A DNA stretch of 64,000 bases. It comes from Halobacillus andaensis (lineage in GTDB: Bacteria; Bacillota; Bacilli; Bacillales; Halobacillaceae). The stretch is from positions 620,001-684,000 of the forward strand of contig NZ_BMEL01000002.1 in NCBI RefSeq assembly GCF_014636475.1, given 5' to 3'. Made by a program: the position numbers and the translations under genes. The notes under the pieces are model-generated. The model worked only from the letters and a program-made list of their open reading frames with translations. It was not told the origin of the DNA and ran no database searches. Below are positions 1-9,900 of the stretch, in pieces. Numbering within the stretch: position 1 is the first letter of the stretch; each line of letters begins with the position of its first letter.

Positions 1-2
1 TG

Positions 3-749
3 AAAAATAAATACGGAGCGAATGAGCGAAGCCAAAAGCTGAAATATCATATTCAGACGTCAGGGCGTTCCTTGCACGCCCAGGAAATCGATTTTAACGA
101 CATTCGTACGACACTGCAGGCGCTTATCGCGATACAGGATAATTGTAATTCCCTTCATACCAATTCTTATGATGAAGCGATCACTACGCCGACTCAGGAA
201 TCGGTGCGCCGCGCCATGGCGATTCAGATGATCATTAGTAAAGAATTCGGATTAACGAAAAACGAGAACTCTTTGCAAGGCTCCTATATTATTCGCGAGC
301 TCACTGACCTCGTAGAAGAAGCCGTACTTCAAGAGTTCGAACGTATCAACGATCGCGGCGGCGTATTAGGCGCGATGGAACGCCAATACCAGCGTGGGAA
401 GATTCAAGAGGAATCCTTATATTACGAGGGTAAGAAGCATTCCGGAGAACTGCCGATTATCGGAGTCAATACGTACTTGAATCCGAACCCGCCATCTGAA
501 GAGGAGATCGACTCGATGGAGCTTGCCCGCGCTTCTAAAGAAGAGAAAGAGCATCAAATCACGGAGCTGCGCAGCTTCCAGCGTACGCATGAAACAGAGG
601 CCGATGACGCACTGAAACGACTGCAGCAAGTCGCAAGCGGCGGTGGAAACATTTTTGCCGAATTAATGGAAACGGTAAAAGTAGCCAGCCTCGGTCAGAT
701 TACGAACGCTTTATATGAAGTAGGCGGCCAATACCGCCGTAATATGTAA
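3..749 (+). CDS. icmF: Fused isobutyryl-CoA mutase IcmF, C-terminal fragment
   Basis: The reading frame is open from the first bases of the window, so the gene begins upstream; only about 248 C-terminal residues are present. They match the end of the substrate-binding TIM-barrel half of B12-dependent acyl-CoA mutases: [19 protein letters not shown], then [16 protein letters not shown] and [20 protein letters not shown]. The ending [20 protein letters not shown] is what I recall of the fused mutase/GTPase IcmF of Bacillaceae rather than a two-subunit methylmalonyl-CoA mutase. The enzyme would interconvert isobutyryl-CoA and n-butyryl-CoA (or related branched acyl-CoAs) with adenosylcobalamin in the cytoplasm. 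The ATG at 72 is internal, not the start. No terminator is obvious directly after the stop; repeats follow. Confidence 0.85.
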   Translation, partial: KNKYGANERSQKLKYHIQTSGRSLHAQEIDFNDIRTTLQALIAIQDNCNSLHTNSYDEAITTPTQESVRRAMAIQMIISKEFGLTKNENSLQGSYIIRELTDLVEEAVLQEFERINDRGGVLGAMERQYQRGKIQEESLYYEGKKHSGELPIIGVNTYLNPNPPSEEEIDSMELARASKEEKEHQITELRSFQRTHETEADDALKRLQQVASGGGNIFAELMETVKVASLGQITNALYEVGGQYRRNM

Positions 750-878
750 GCTTTGCCACGCTATACTGTATGGGCAGCGTATAAGGGTGTAGAGAAAGCC
801 TCGGTAGCTACAGTAGAGAAACCTTAGCTTTTTCTTTTACCTTGACCGTGTGAAACTTCCTTGCAGGAGAAAGAGGAA

Positions 879-999
879 AGGGTTTTAGGAAACGACTCCC
901 TTTCCGTGGGCGAATGGTGTGCCTCCTCAGGCTAACGCCTTCCGGGGTCACACCTTATTCGTCTCTTCCACAGGAGTCTCGCCGTTTCCTAAAACCCTT
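879..999 (-). repeat. Intergenic inverted repeat, copy A
   Basis: About 120 bp bounded by long inverted arms (GGGTTTTAGGAAACGACTCC at the left, its near-complement GGAGTCTCGCCGTTTCCTAAAACCC-type at the right). Read on the minus strand the body contains GACTCCTG, GTGACCCCGGAAGG and GAGGAGGC blocks shared with copies at 1084 and 1318. Repeats of this type are, from memory, common in Bacillaceae intergenic regions. Confidence 0.7.
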
Positions 1000-1083
1000 T
1001 AACGAAAATAAAGCTGTGCACTTATGGAAATAGATCTTGTAGCAGGGCATTCATTCTAGGATAGTTCCGAAAGCCTCTTTTAA

Positions 1084-1207
1084 TAAAAGGAACGGAAAAA
1101 GTGACGACTCCTGCGGGACGAGCAGACAGGAGAGACCCCGGAGGTCACAGACCGAGGAGGCTTTCCGTCCTGCCCCGCGGAAAGCGGCACTTTTTCCTGT
1201 TCCTTTT
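1084..1207 (+). repeat. Intergenic inverted repeat, copy B
   Basis: The terminal arms AAAAGGAACGGAAAAAGTG and CACTTTTTCCTGTTCCTTTT are near-perfect complements. The body holds ACTCCTGCGGGACGAGCAG, GACCCCGGAGGTC, GACCGAGGAGGC and CCCCGCGGAAAGCGG. It has the same layout as copy A in the opposite orientation. No reading frame of interest lies in it. Confidence 0.75.
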
Positions 1208-1317
1208 CTCCTGACCATCTATGTAAGCTGATATAGTATATTTAGAGGGATCTCTTCTAGCTAATGTGAGCTAGATGGGGAAAGTCTTCTTCTGTTTTAA
1301 GGGACTACCAGGACTGA

Positions 1318-1425
1318 GGCCTCTTTCACTCCTGCGGAAGAACGAGTGAGCCGAGATCACCGAGAGTGGGTTTCGCGAGGAAGCTCGGGCGCTCGTCCGC
1401 GGAAATGGTGGATCCTTCACCTATG
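1318..1425 (+). repeat. Degenerate intergenic repeat, copy C
   Basis: Contains ACTCCTGCGGAAGAACGAG, GAGGAAGCTCGGGCG and CGTCCGCGGAAATGG blocks related to copies A and B, but the arms have decayed. The rest of 750-1473 holds nothing I can support beyond these repeats. Confidence 0.5.
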
Positions 1426-1473
1426 GAAGCTTTGGGAATCATTTTCTTTCCAAGGATAGAAGAAAATAGATGT

Positions 1474-1505
1474 AAAAAAACGAGCCTCCCAAAAAGGAAG
1501 CTCGT
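1474..1505 (-). terminator. Terminator of the minus-strand membrane protein gene
   Basis: On the minus strand, ACGAGCTTCC and GGAGGCTCGT form a stem around a T-rich loop, followed by seven T. It lies 9 bp after the stop of the gene at 1514-1837. Confidence 0.8.
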
Positions 1506-1513
1506 TTCTTCTA

Positions 1514-1837
1514 TTAATGCCCGCCGCCAACAGAATCATCGTCGTGCGCTTGATTAATATCTACCATATACGGTTGTTTTTGACCGTACCACTCATAAGT
1601 GACTTCGTAATCCTCATCTTCTTCAAGAACCATCCACAGGCTCTCGTCTTCAACGACAATCTCCTCGCCGTCGATCGTCACATAGTAACCATCATCATCG
1701 TGGCTTTTCTCTTCAAGTGTCGCTTCGGTTACATGCTCTTCGTAGATATAACCAAAGCTCATGTAAAGCCAAATACCAACAGCAACGAGTAGAATAATGG
1801 CAACAATCCAATTAAATGGGTGTACTTTTTTAAGCAT
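1514..1837 (-). CDS. Small single-pass membrane protein with acidic outer domain
   Basis: I do not recognise this family. The 107-residue product has a short basic N-terminus, one membrane segment (about residues 9-29, WIVAIILLVAVGIWLYMSF), then an acidic, likely extracellular domain rich in D and E with aromatic residues and a GGGH end. I chose the ATG at 1837 because AAAGGAGAG lies about 8 bases upstream of it; an upstream in-frame ATG at 1861 lacks such a site. It is transcribed divergently from rpoE and has its own terminator. The acidic domain suits a halophile's cell exterior. Function unknown. Confidence 0.6.
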   Translation of the reverse strand: MLKKVHPFNWIVAIILLVAVGIWLYMSFGYIYEEHVTEATLEEKSHDDDGYYVTIDGEEIVVEDESLWMVLEEDEDYEVTYEWYGQKQPYMVDINQAHDDDSVGGGH

Positions 1838-1927
1838 GATTTGACTCTCCTTTATGCTCAATCTGCTCTTATTTTACGCTAAAATTGTACCACCACCAAA
1901 TAAGATCGTCTATTCCATATAGAAAGA

Positions 1928-1956
1928 TTGATTTTTGTTAAAGCTAACCATATAAT
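1928..1956 (+). promoter_or_regulatory. Sigma-A promoter of rpoE
   Basis: TTGATT and TATAAT with a 17-bp spacer, about 70 bp before the rpoE start. Confidence 0.6.
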
Positions 1957-2027
1957 GAGGGGTATGATTATATGTCATTCGTATGCCTGTATGCTTGCAT
2001 TTGAATGATTAAAGGAGTGCTAGGATC

Positions 2028-2567
2028 GTGACGATTAAAGAACTAAGCAAAGAGCAAATTGAAGAAATTTCCATGATTAGACTGGCTACGATCATTTTAG
2101 AGGAAGAGAGAGAAGCGAAAGATTTCAATGATATTTTTGAACAAATCGCTAATCTTAAAAACTTCAGTGAATCTCAGAAGGAACAATATATTGCACAATT
2201 CTATACGGATTTAAACTTGGATGGCAGCTTTATGACCATTGGTACAAACCGGTGGGGATTAAAGAACTGGTATCCTGTTGAGCAACTGGAAGAAGAAATC
2301 GCCGCTCTTCCACAAAAACGTAAGAAGAAAAAGAAAAAGAAAAAGCCTTCCAAGCTGCTTGAGGACGAGCTTGGGGTAGAAGGTTATGATGATGAAGAAG
2401 AGAGCGAACTGGATGAGATCGAATTGACGGATGAAGATCTTGATCTTGACGACGATGATGGCTTCGAAGGTGACTATGATGAAGATGATCTCGACGAAGA
2501 GGAAGAAGAGGTCGTTGAAAATGATGTCAGCTTCATTGGTGATGAAGACGAGGAAGATGAATCCTAA
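2028..2567 (+). CDS. rpoE: RNA polymerase delta subunit
   Basis: The delta factor is a Firmicutes-specific RNA polymerase subunit that speeds enzyme recycling and lowers non-specific binding. The 179-residue protein has the folded N-terminal HARE-type domain (about 1-90, ending GTNRWGLKNWYPVEQ), a run of lysines (about residues 98-107) and a long Asp/Glu-rich disordered tail. This three-part layout is diagnostic. The start is GTG with AAAGGAGTG nine bases upstream. The gene precedes pyrG, as in B. subtilis. The stop codon sits directly before the pyrG -35 element, so pyrG has its own promoter. The acidic tail is normal for the family, though long. Confidence 0.97.
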   Translation: MTIKELSKEQIEEISMIRLATIILEEEREAKDFNDIFEQIANLKNFSESQKEQYIAQFYTDLNLDGSFMTIGTNRWGLKNWYPVEQLEEEIAALPQKRKKKKKKKKPSKLLEDELGVEGYDDEEESELDEIELTDEDLDLDDDDGFEGDYDEDDLDEEEEEVVENDVSFIGDEDEEDES

Positions 2568-2569
2568 GG

Positions 2570-2611
2570 TTGACTTTCAAATGCCGAATGAGTATTATTT
2601 TATTTGGGCTC
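2570..2611 (+). promoter_or_regulatory. pyrG promoter and G-start leader
   Basis: TTGACT (2570-2575), 17-bp spacer, TATTAT (2593-2598), then 7 bp to GGGCTC at 2606. In B. subtilis, pyrG transcripts starting GGGCU add extra G residues when CTP is low, and the poly-G pairs with the attenuator to prevent termination. The same start sequence and attenuator are seen here. Confidence 0.8.
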
Positions 2612-2633
2612 TTTAATTTTTTGAACGTTAATA

Positions 2634-2662
2634 ACGCTCCCCTTTCGTGGGGAGCGTTTTTT
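2634..2662 (+). terminator. pyrG leader attenuator
   Basis: CGCTCCCC and GGGGAGCG form a stem with a TTTCGT loop, then six T. The C-rich 5' arm is the expected pairing target for the added G residues. It sits about 90 bp before the pyrG start; it would also end rpoE transcripts. Confidence 0.85.
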
Positions 2663-2734
2663 GTTTTTCTCTGACACATACTATAGATATGTCTTTTTCA
2701 ATAGATCGAAAAGCCAACCAAATGAAATTAATAG

Positions 2735-4351
<1,617 letters not shown>

Positions 4352-4357
4352 TAAAGG

Positions 4358-4409
4358 ACTGTCTTGAGAGTTCTTCCTGTCCAGGTAAGAACGATTAAGG
4401 CAGTTTTTT
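4358..4409 (+). terminator. pyrG terminator
   Basis: Outer stem ACTGTCTT/AAGGCAGT and inner stem GTTCTT/AAGAAC, followed by TTTTTT, just after the pyrG stop. Confidence 0.75.
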
Positions 4410-4564
4410 ATATTGTAAAAATAAAATCCAGTGAATATTTATACGGGATTCGAGGACATCCCTCTAAATTTTACAAAATAATAACTTCTCGATTTTTGGA
4501 AGAAAAGCAAAGAAAAGCCCAGTTTTTAGGAGTATTTCCAACTTAATAGATGAGAATTATTTTT

Positions 4565-4598
4565 AATCCTTTCACTTTTTTTCAAAAAATGAAGGATT
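4565..4598. repeat. AT-rich palindrome before spo0F
   Basis: AATCCTTTCA(C)TTTTTTT and AAAAAATGAAGGATT are near-perfect inverted arms. The right arm overlaps the putative sigma-H -35 element, so it could be an operator or a small hairpin. Confidence 0.45.
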
Positions 4599-4620
4599 AC
4601 GGCAGGAGTATGTAGAAATA
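4591..4620 (+). promoter_or_regulatory. Probable sigma-H promoter of spo0F
   Basis: GAAGGATTA, 12 bp, GTAGAAATA. This fits the sigma-H consensus RNAGGAWWW-N11/12-RNNGAATWW with one mismatch in the -10. spo0F of B. subtilis is known to use a sigma-H promoter. It ends 63 bp before the start codon. Confidence 0.5.
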
Positions 4621-4682
4621 TAGCCTAAAAGACTTAATGAGTATAGGAGATGCATGTTTCTGTGGAAAGGTAGTGAAAAAAG

Positions 4683-5054
4683 ATGGGAAACAAAGTGCTC
4701 GTAGTAGACGATCAACCAGGCATACGCCTGTTGCTTGAGGAATTGTTGAAAAGCGACGGCTATGAAATCATCACAGCAAAAACAGGAAAGCAAGCATGTG
4801 AACAAGTTATTGAACATCATCCAGATCTTATCTTAATGGATTATAAACTACCATTGATGAGCGGCGGCGAAGTGCTCGAGTATTTGCATAATCAAAACAT
4901 TCACCAGCCTGTGTTAATTATGACAGGGCTCTCCCCGAATTCAATACAAGAAGATACGGATTACTCCTTTGTGAAAGAGATTATCCCAAAACCATTTGAT
5001 ATCCATATGATGCGTGATTTAGTAGCAAAAACCATTTCGAAAGAGAAACTATAA
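4683..5054 (+). CDS. spo0F: Sporulation phosphorelay response regulator Spo0F
   Basis: A stand-alone receiver domain of 123 residues, the usual Spo0F length, with no output domain. It would pass phosphate from sensor kinases to Spo0B. The acidic pair is Asp9-Asp10 (VVDDQPGIR), the phosphoacceptor is Asp53 (LILMDYKLP), Thr81 lies in IMTG and Lys103 in PKPFD. Position between pyrG and fbaA matches B. subtilis spo0F, which supports the call. The helix-4 to strand-5 region (residues 83-100) is quite diverged from the B. subtilis protein I recall, so partner recognition may differ. Confidence 0.9.
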   Translation: MGNKVLVVDDQPGIRLLLEELLKSDGYEIITAKTGKQACEQVIEHHPDLILMDYKLPLMSGGEVLEYLHNQNIHQPVLIMTGLSPNSIQEDTDYSFVKEIIPKPFDIHMMRDLVAKTISKEKL

Positions 5055-5067
5055 TCTTTTTTTGGCA

Positions 5068-5081
5068 TGTAAGCGTTATCT
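5068..5081 (+). promoter_or_regulatory. CcpA-type cre site before fbaA
   Basis: TGTAAGCGTTATCT fits the cre consensus TGWAARCGYTWNCW at all 14 positions. A possible promoter (TTGAAA at 5158, 17 bp, AGTAAT) lies 77 bp downstream, so the site is upstream of the promoter. Confidence 0.5.
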
Positions 5082-5218
5082 CTCCTGATTGCTGTTGCAC
5101 CTTCTTTAGGGTATTGGTATTCTAATACTGTACATCAGCTTACGTGACATATTTTTGTTGAAAATGCACAAATATATGTTAGTAATAGATAAGATACATT
5201 TTTAAAGGAGGATCTTTC

Positions 5219-6082
5219 ATGCCGTTAGTTTCAATGAAAGAAATGCTAGAAAAAGCGAAGGAAGAACGCTACGGAGTAGGACAGTTTAACCTTAACAACT
5301 TAGAGTACGCTCAAGCGATTCTTCAGGCTGCTGAAGAAGAACAATCTCCAGTTATCCTTGGGGTATCTGAAGGTGCTGGACGTTATATGGGAGGATTTAA
5401 CGTTGTCGTAGCAATGGTTAAATCTCTTATGGAGTCCTACGGTACGACTGTTCCTGTAGCGATTCACTTAGATCACGGATCAAGCTTCCAGAAGTGTGCG
5501 GAAGCAATTCATGCTGGATTCACTTCTGTAATGATCGACGCATCCCACGATCCTCTAGAAGAGAACATTGCTGTTACGAAAAAAGTTGTAGAGCTTGCAC
5601 ACATCCACGGAGTTTCTGTTGAAGCAGAACTTGGCCGTGTAGGCGGGCAGGAAGACGACCTAATCGTTGATGACGCTGAAGCGGCATACGCGATTCCATC
5701 TGAGTGTAAGCAGCTCGTTGACGAAACAAACGTTGACGTATTTGCACCAGCACTAGGTTCTGTACACGGACCTTACAAAGGTGAACCGAACCTAGGATTC
5801 GACCGCATGGAAGAAATTATGGGTCTTGTGGACAAGCCGCTTGTACTTCACGGTGGAACAGGAATCCCTACAGCTGACATTAAGAAAGCTATTTCTTTCG
5901 GTACAGCGAAAATTAACGTAAACACAGAAAACCAAATTTCTCAAGGTAAAGCTGTACGTCAAGTATTGGCTGAACAGCCTGAGCAATATGATCCACGTAA
6001 ATATCTTGGACCTGGCCGCGACGCGATCAAGGAAACAGTTATTGGAAAAATGCGTGAATTTGGTTCTTCTCAAAAAGCATAA
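5219..6082 (+). CDS. fbaA: Class II fructose-bisphosphate aldolase
   Basis: Zinc-dependent aldolase cleaving fructose 1,6-bisphosphate to dihydroxyacetone phosphate and glyceraldehyde 3-phosphate. The 287 residues are normal for the Bacillus enzyme. Visible family motifs are [12 protein letters not shown] (zinc His and catalytic Asp), [34 protein letters not shown] and [17 protein letters not shown] sits 8 bases before the ATG. It lies between spo0F and tal, as in B. subtilis, with its own terminator. Confidence 0.98.
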   Translation: MPLVSMKEMLEKAKEERYGVGQFNLNNLEYAQAILQAAEEEQSPVILGVSEGAGRYMGGFNVVVAMVKSLMESYGTTVPVAIHLDHGSSFQKCAEAIHAGFTSVMIDASHDPLEENIAVTKKVVELAHIHGVSVEAELGRVGGQEDDLIVDDAEAAYAIPSECKQLVDETNVDVFAPALGSVHGPYKGEPNLGFDRMEEIMGLVDKPLVLHGGTGIPTADIKKAISFGTAKINVNTENQISQGKAVRQVLAEQPEQYDPRKYLGPGRDAIKETVIGKMREFGSSQKA

Positions 6083-6089
6083 TGAACAA

Positions 6090-6124
6090 AAAGGAAGCCG
6101 TTACGATGTAGCGGTTTCCTTTTC
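6090..6124 (+). terminator. fbaA terminator
   Basis: AAGGAAGCCG and GCGGTTTCCTT arms around TTACGATGTA, followed by T-rich sequence. Confidence 0.8.
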
Positions 6125-6180
6125 CACATCTATGAAAACGCCATCATTCGACAAAATCTCATTCAGGGAGAGGATTAATT

Positions 6181-6825
6181 ATGAAATTTTTCATTGATTC
6201 AGCAAATATTTCAGAGATTAAAGAAGCAAATGCACTCGGTCTTCTTGACGGAGTAACAACGAACCCAAGTTTAGTTGCTAAGGAAGGGGTATCCTTTCAC
6301 GATCGACTGCGCGAAATTACAAGTGAAGTAACAGAAGGCTCGGTAAGTGCTGAAGTGATTTCATTGGATGCAGAAGGAATGTTAAAGGAAGCCAAAGAAC
6401 TAGCTGCCATCGCTCCAAATATTACCATCAAAGTGCCTATGACGCTGGAAGGTTTGAAGGCTGTTAAAGCGTTAAGCGATTTAAATATTAAAACAAACGT
6501 CACATTAATTTTCTCAGCTAATCAGGCCCTTCTTGCTGCACGTGCCGGCGCCTCCTACGTATCACCATTCTTAGGTCGTTTGGATGATATTGGCCAAAAC
6601 GGAGTGGAGCTAATTGCTCAAATTGCAGAGATATTCGACCGCCATGCGATTGAATCTGAGATCATCGCAGCATCCATCCGACACCCTATGCACCTTACTG
6701 AATCCGCACTAAATGGAGCCCACATCGCCACCGTTCCATTCAAGCTTTTTGAACAAATTGTTAAGCACCCGCTCACTGATCAGGGTATTGAAAAATTCTT
6801 AAATGACTGGAATAATCAAAAGTAA
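6181..6825 (+). CDS. tal: Transaldolase (small, class 3B type)
   Basis: The 214-residue protein belongs to the short transaldolase / fructose-6-phosphate aldolase family of the pentose phosphate pathway. It shows [37 protein letters not shown] with the Schiff-base Lys, and [20 protein letters not shown]. It is the equivalent of YwjH, found after fba in Bacillus. GGAGAGGATTAATT precedes the ATG. Family members can be either transaldolase or fructose-6-phosphate aldolase; sequence alone does not fully separate these. Confidence 0.93.
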   Translation: MKFFIDSANISEIKEANALGLLDGVTTNPSLVAKEGVSFHDRLREITSEVTEGSVSAEVISLDAEGMLKEAKELAAIAPNITIKVPMTLEGLKAVKALSDLNIKTNVTLIFSANQALLAARAGASYVSPFLGRLDDIGQNGVELIAQIAEIFDRHAIESEIIAASIRHPMHLTESALNGAHIATVPFKLFEQIVKHPLTDQGIEKFLNDWNNQK

Positions 6826-6891
6826 CGAGTCAATTGGAAAAACATGCATACACTAAGGTCAGAATCTTTACCTTAAAGTGAGGAGTTACTC

Positions 6892-8178
6892 ATGAAAAAA
6901 CTTTTAGTAGAAGGTGGAACTCGCTTGCGCGGCCAAGTGCGCGTAAGTGGAGCAAAGAACAGTGCTGTAGCTTTACTTCCGGCAGCTATTTTGGCGAATT
7001 CAAAAGTAACCATTGAAGGTCTTCCTAATATCTCTGATGTTCATACCTTATCAGAATTGTTGGAGGAAATTGGCGGTACCGTTCATAAAGATGGACAAAC
7101 CTTAGAAATTGATCCATCGGAAATGATATCGATGCCGCTTCCAAATGGTCGAGTGAAGAAGTTAAGAGCTTCCTATTACTTTATGGGAGCCATGCTTGGG
7201 CGCTTTAAAAAGGCAGTGATTGGTCTGCCGGGCGGTTGTCACTTAGGACCAAGACCCATCGATCAGCATATTAAAGGATTTGAAGCTTTAGGTGCTGAAG
7301 TAACAAACGAGCAAGGTGCGATTTATTTAAGAGCCAAAGAGCTTCGTGGTGCTCGCATTTATTTAGACGTGGTCAGTGTGGGAGCTACCATTAACATCAT
7401 GCTCGCTGCTGTAAAAGCCAAAGGCAAAACAGTGATCGAAAATGCTGCTAAAGAGCCAGAGATCATTGACGTGGCTACATTGTTGGCTAGTATGGGCGCT
7501 AAGATCAAAGGTGCTGGTACGGACGTCATCCGTATTGAAGGTGTAGAAGAATTAAACGGCTGCTTGCATACGATCATTCCAGACCGTATTGAAGCAGGAA
7601 CCTATACCATTATGGCCGCAGCTCAAGGCGAAGAGATGATAATTGATAATGTCATTCCTCAACACCTTGAATCATTATTGGCGAAGCTTAGAGAGATGGG
7701 CGTCACGATTGAAGAGAATGATGAACAGCTCTATGTCAAACCTGGAAAAGCATTAAAGAGCGTCGATATAAAAACGCTCGTCTACCCAGGGTTCCCAACG
7801 GATCTGCAGCAGCCGTTTACGACGCTGCTGACAAAGGCAGGTGGGACAGGAGTCGTAACCGACACCATTTATCAAGCCCGCTTTAAACACATCGATGAAT
7901 TACGGCGTATGAATGCTTCGATTAAAGTTGAAGGCGGATCGGCGATCGTTGCCGGCCCCTCTAAGCTCGAAGGAGCTAAAGTGAAAGCCTCTGACTTACG
8001 AGCCGGCGCTGCCCTCGTCATTGCTGGATTGATGGCGGACGGGATCACCGAAATTACAGGTGTAGACCATATCGAAAGAGGCTATGAAAACATCACGAAC
8101 AAGCTAATCGAACTCGGTGCCAACATCTGGTATGAGGAAATGTCCGAAGAAGAAGTCGAACAATTCCAGAACTCTTAA
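6892..8178 (+). CDS. murAB: UDP-N-acetylglucosamine 1-carboxyvinyltransferase 2
   Basis: First committed step of peptidoglycan synthesis: transfer of enolpyruvate from PEP to UDP-GlcNAc. The 428-residue protein shows [14 protein letters not shown] near the N-terminus, the fosfomycin-binding loop Cys in [15 protein letters not shown], and [17 protein letters not shown]. This is one of two MurA paralogs in the window; its place between tal and glpX/rho corresponds to B. subtilis MurAB (MurZ), while the copy at 36421 corresponds to MurAA. Good Shine-Dalgarno GTGAGGAG. No terminator hairpin follows; instead REP-like palindromes fill the next 430 bp. Confidence 0.96.
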   Translation: MKKLLVEGGTRLRGQVRVSGAKNSAVALLPAAILANSKVTIEGLPNISDVHTLSELLEEIGGTVHKDGQTLEIDPSEMISMPLPNGRVKKLRASYYFMGAMLGRFKKAVIGLPGGCHLGPRPIDQHIKGFEALGAEVTNEQGAIYLRAKELRGARIYLDVVSVGATINIMLAAVKAKGKTVIENAAKEPEIIDVATLLASMGAKIKGAGTDVIRIEGVEELNGCLHTIIPDRIEAGTYTIMAAAQGEEMIIDNVIPQHLESLLAKLREMGVTIEENDEQLYVKPGKALKSVDIKTLVYPGFPTDLQQPFTTLLTKAGGTGVVTDTIYQARFKHIDELRRMNASIKVEGGSAIVAGPSKLEGAKVKASDLRAGAALVIAGLMADGITEITGVDHIERGYENITNKLIELGANIWYEEMSEEEVEQFQNS

Positions 8179-8200
8179 TTTAAATAACTGCGGTATCAAC

Positions 8201-8611
8201 GGTACCAGGACAGAATGTAGTGAGAGCACTCCGGTGTCAGCACTGACTATAGTAAGTGCACAACGGTATCAGCACAGACTATAGTTAGAGCACTACGGTA
8301 CCAGGTACACAAATACACGTAAGCATCAATGAATCTTATAAAGCGATTGTGTACCTGGTACCGCTACAGCAACAGCCGAAACAGTGGAAAAACCGCAGCA
8401 GCACTGAATGTAGCAAGCACTACGGTACCAGGTACACAAATACACATAAGCATCAATGAATCTTATAAAGCGTTTTGTGTACCTGGTACCGCAACAGCAA
8501 CAGCTGAAACAGTGGGAAAGCAACAGCAACAGCTGAAACAGTGGGAAAGCAACAACAACAGCTGAAATAGAGGTAAAACCACAATAATAAAGCATTTATG
8601 TACCTGGTACC
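8201..8611. repeat. REP-like palindrome cluster 1 (murAB-glpX)
   Basis: Five exact GTACCWGGTAC copies (8297, 8349, 8424, 8477, 8598) and a partial one at 8201. Two inverted doublets, 8297-8362 and 8424-8490, share a nearly identical 40-bp centre, and extended arms GGTACCAGGTACACAAA / TTGTGTACCTGGTACC could form long stems. Upstream, 8222-8296 is a degenerate 32-bp tandem repeat. This explains the whole gene-free stretch 8179-8629. Confidence 0.9.
8491..8577 (+). repeat. 29-bp tandem repeat
   Basis: Three consecutive units of about 29 bp beginning CAACAGCAACAGCTGAAACA, the third partly diverged, between REP copies. A related single unit lies at 8363-8392. Confidence 0.8.
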
Positions 8612-8629
8612 GCCAAGGGGAGAAGATCC

Positions 8630-9595
8630 ATGGAAAGAAGTTTATCGATGGAATTAGTAAGAGTGACAGAGGCAGCTGCATTGAAGTCTGCCCGTTGGAT
8701 GGGAAGAGGAAGAAAAGAAGAGGCTGATGATGCAGCTACTTCTGCCATGCGTGATGTTTTTGATACCATTCCTATGAAAGGGACGGTCGTCATTGGGGAA
8801 GGCGAAATGGACGAGGCGCCGATGCTTTACATAGGGGAGAAGCTAGGAAATGGCTATGGTCCGCGAGTAGACGTGGCCGTAGACCCCCTTGAAGGAACGA
8901 ACATCGATGCTGAGGGAACGTGGAACGCTCTTGCTGTTATTGCGATTGCGGACCACGGCCAGCTTTTGCATGCTCCTGATATGTATATGGATAAAATTGC
9001 GGTCGGGCCCGAATCTGTAGGAAAAGTGGATATTAATGCTTCGATTGCAGATAATTTAGCTGCTGTCGCGAAAGCGAAGAATAAAGATGTAGAAGATGTC
9101 GTAGCCACAGTATTGAACCGTAAACGCCACCAGGGTATTATCGAAGAAATTCGTGAGGCTGGAGCTAGAATCAAGCTAATCCCTGACGGGGACGTAGCTG
9201 CGGCGATTAACACCGCTTTTGATGATACGGGTGTCGACATTCTATTTGGTTCGGGTGGTGCACCTGAAGGGGTGCTTGCTGCTGTAGCCTTGAAATGCCT
9301 CGGAGGCGAAATCCAAGGGAAACTCATTCCTGCCAACGACGAAGAGCTGGCTCGATGCAAGGAAATGGGTATTGATGATGTTAACCGGGTCCTCTACATG
9401 GATGATTTTTGTGGAGGAGAAGATGCCATTTTCGCTGCTACAGGCGTAACTGACGGGGAACTGTTGCAAGGCGTTCAGTTTAAAGGACAGAAAGCAACGA
9501 CTCAAACGCTTGTGATGAGAGCGAAGTCAGGCACCGTCCGTTTTATTGATGGCGATCATAGTTTGAAGAAGAAACCAAATCTAGTGATTAGATAA
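8630..9595 (+). CDS. glpX: Fructose-1,6-bisphosphatase class II
   Basis: Gluconeogenic phosphatase that removes the 1-phosphate from fructose 1,6-bisphosphate. The 321 residues match GlpX. Motifs: [13 protein letters not shown] (metal site), [17 protein letters not shown] and the sugar-phosphate region [26 protein letters not shown] lies 8 bases before the ATG. Only 18 bp separate the end of a REP-like palindrome from the start codon, so any upstream promoter must read through the repeat cluster or lie in it. Neighbours murAB and rho match B. subtilis gene order. Confidence 0.96.
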   Translation: MERSLSMELVRVTEAAALKSARWMGRGRKEEADDAATSAMRDVFDTIPMKGTVVIGEGEMDEAPMLYIGEKLGNGYGPRVDVAVDPLEGTNIDAEGTWNALAVIAIADHGQLLHAPDMYMDKIAVGPESVGKVDINASIADNLAAVAKAKNKDVEDVVATVLNRKRHQGIIEEIREAGARIKLIPDGDVAAAINTAFDDTGVDILFGSGGAPEGVLAAVALKCLGGEIQGKLIPANDEELARCKEMGIDDVNRVLYMDDFCGGEDAIFAATGVTDGELLQGVQFKGQKATTQTLVMRAKSGTVRFIDGDHSLKKKPNLVIR

Positions 9596-9614
9596 AAGAA
9601 GAGCTTTTCTGCTA

Positions 9615-9664
9615 AAAGGGTTAACTAAAGAGACCAGAGCCTATCTGGTCTTCTTCCCTTTTTC
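9615..9664 (+). terminator. glpX terminator
   Basis: Inner stem AGACCAG/CTGGTCT and outer AAAGGG/CCCTTT arms, followed by T-rich DNA. Between here and rho (9665-9900) I see no gene, only a probable rho leader. Confidence 0.7.
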
Positions 9665-9900
9665 ATTTCTCCTAAATTCACCTGCCTGATAAAATTCTTG
9701 AATCCTTATCCAAACAAGTTGTACAATGTATAGTGTTTCTTAAAAGATAAATAAACCGTAACCCTCTGCAGACTTCATTTACCTTCCAACCCATCTTCAC
9801 GTATTCATCCAAACATAAGATTGTCAAAAGGATCGATGATTGAAGGCACGCTCGGGTATACAACATCTACAGGTCAAAAATAAATTAAAGTGGTGATCAT

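Noticed and set aside
1366-1557. Plus-strand frame of 63 residues after repeat copy C
   Set aside because: It starts inside a repeat, has no ribosome site, and runs over the terminator and end of the minus-strand gene.
6147-6153. Spo0A box before tal (TTCGACA)
   Set aside because: A single 7-mer is expected several times per 64 kb by chance; there is no partner box nearby.
8326-8681. Open frames over the REP clusters encoding VPGT-rich peptides
   Set aside because: They are translations of the repeated GTACCAGGTACA palindrome on either strand, occur in both directions, and lack ribosome sites.
9242-9505. Minus-strand frames inside glpX, rho, pyrG and other core genes
   Set aside because: They are antisense shadows with no ribosome site and no family resemblance.
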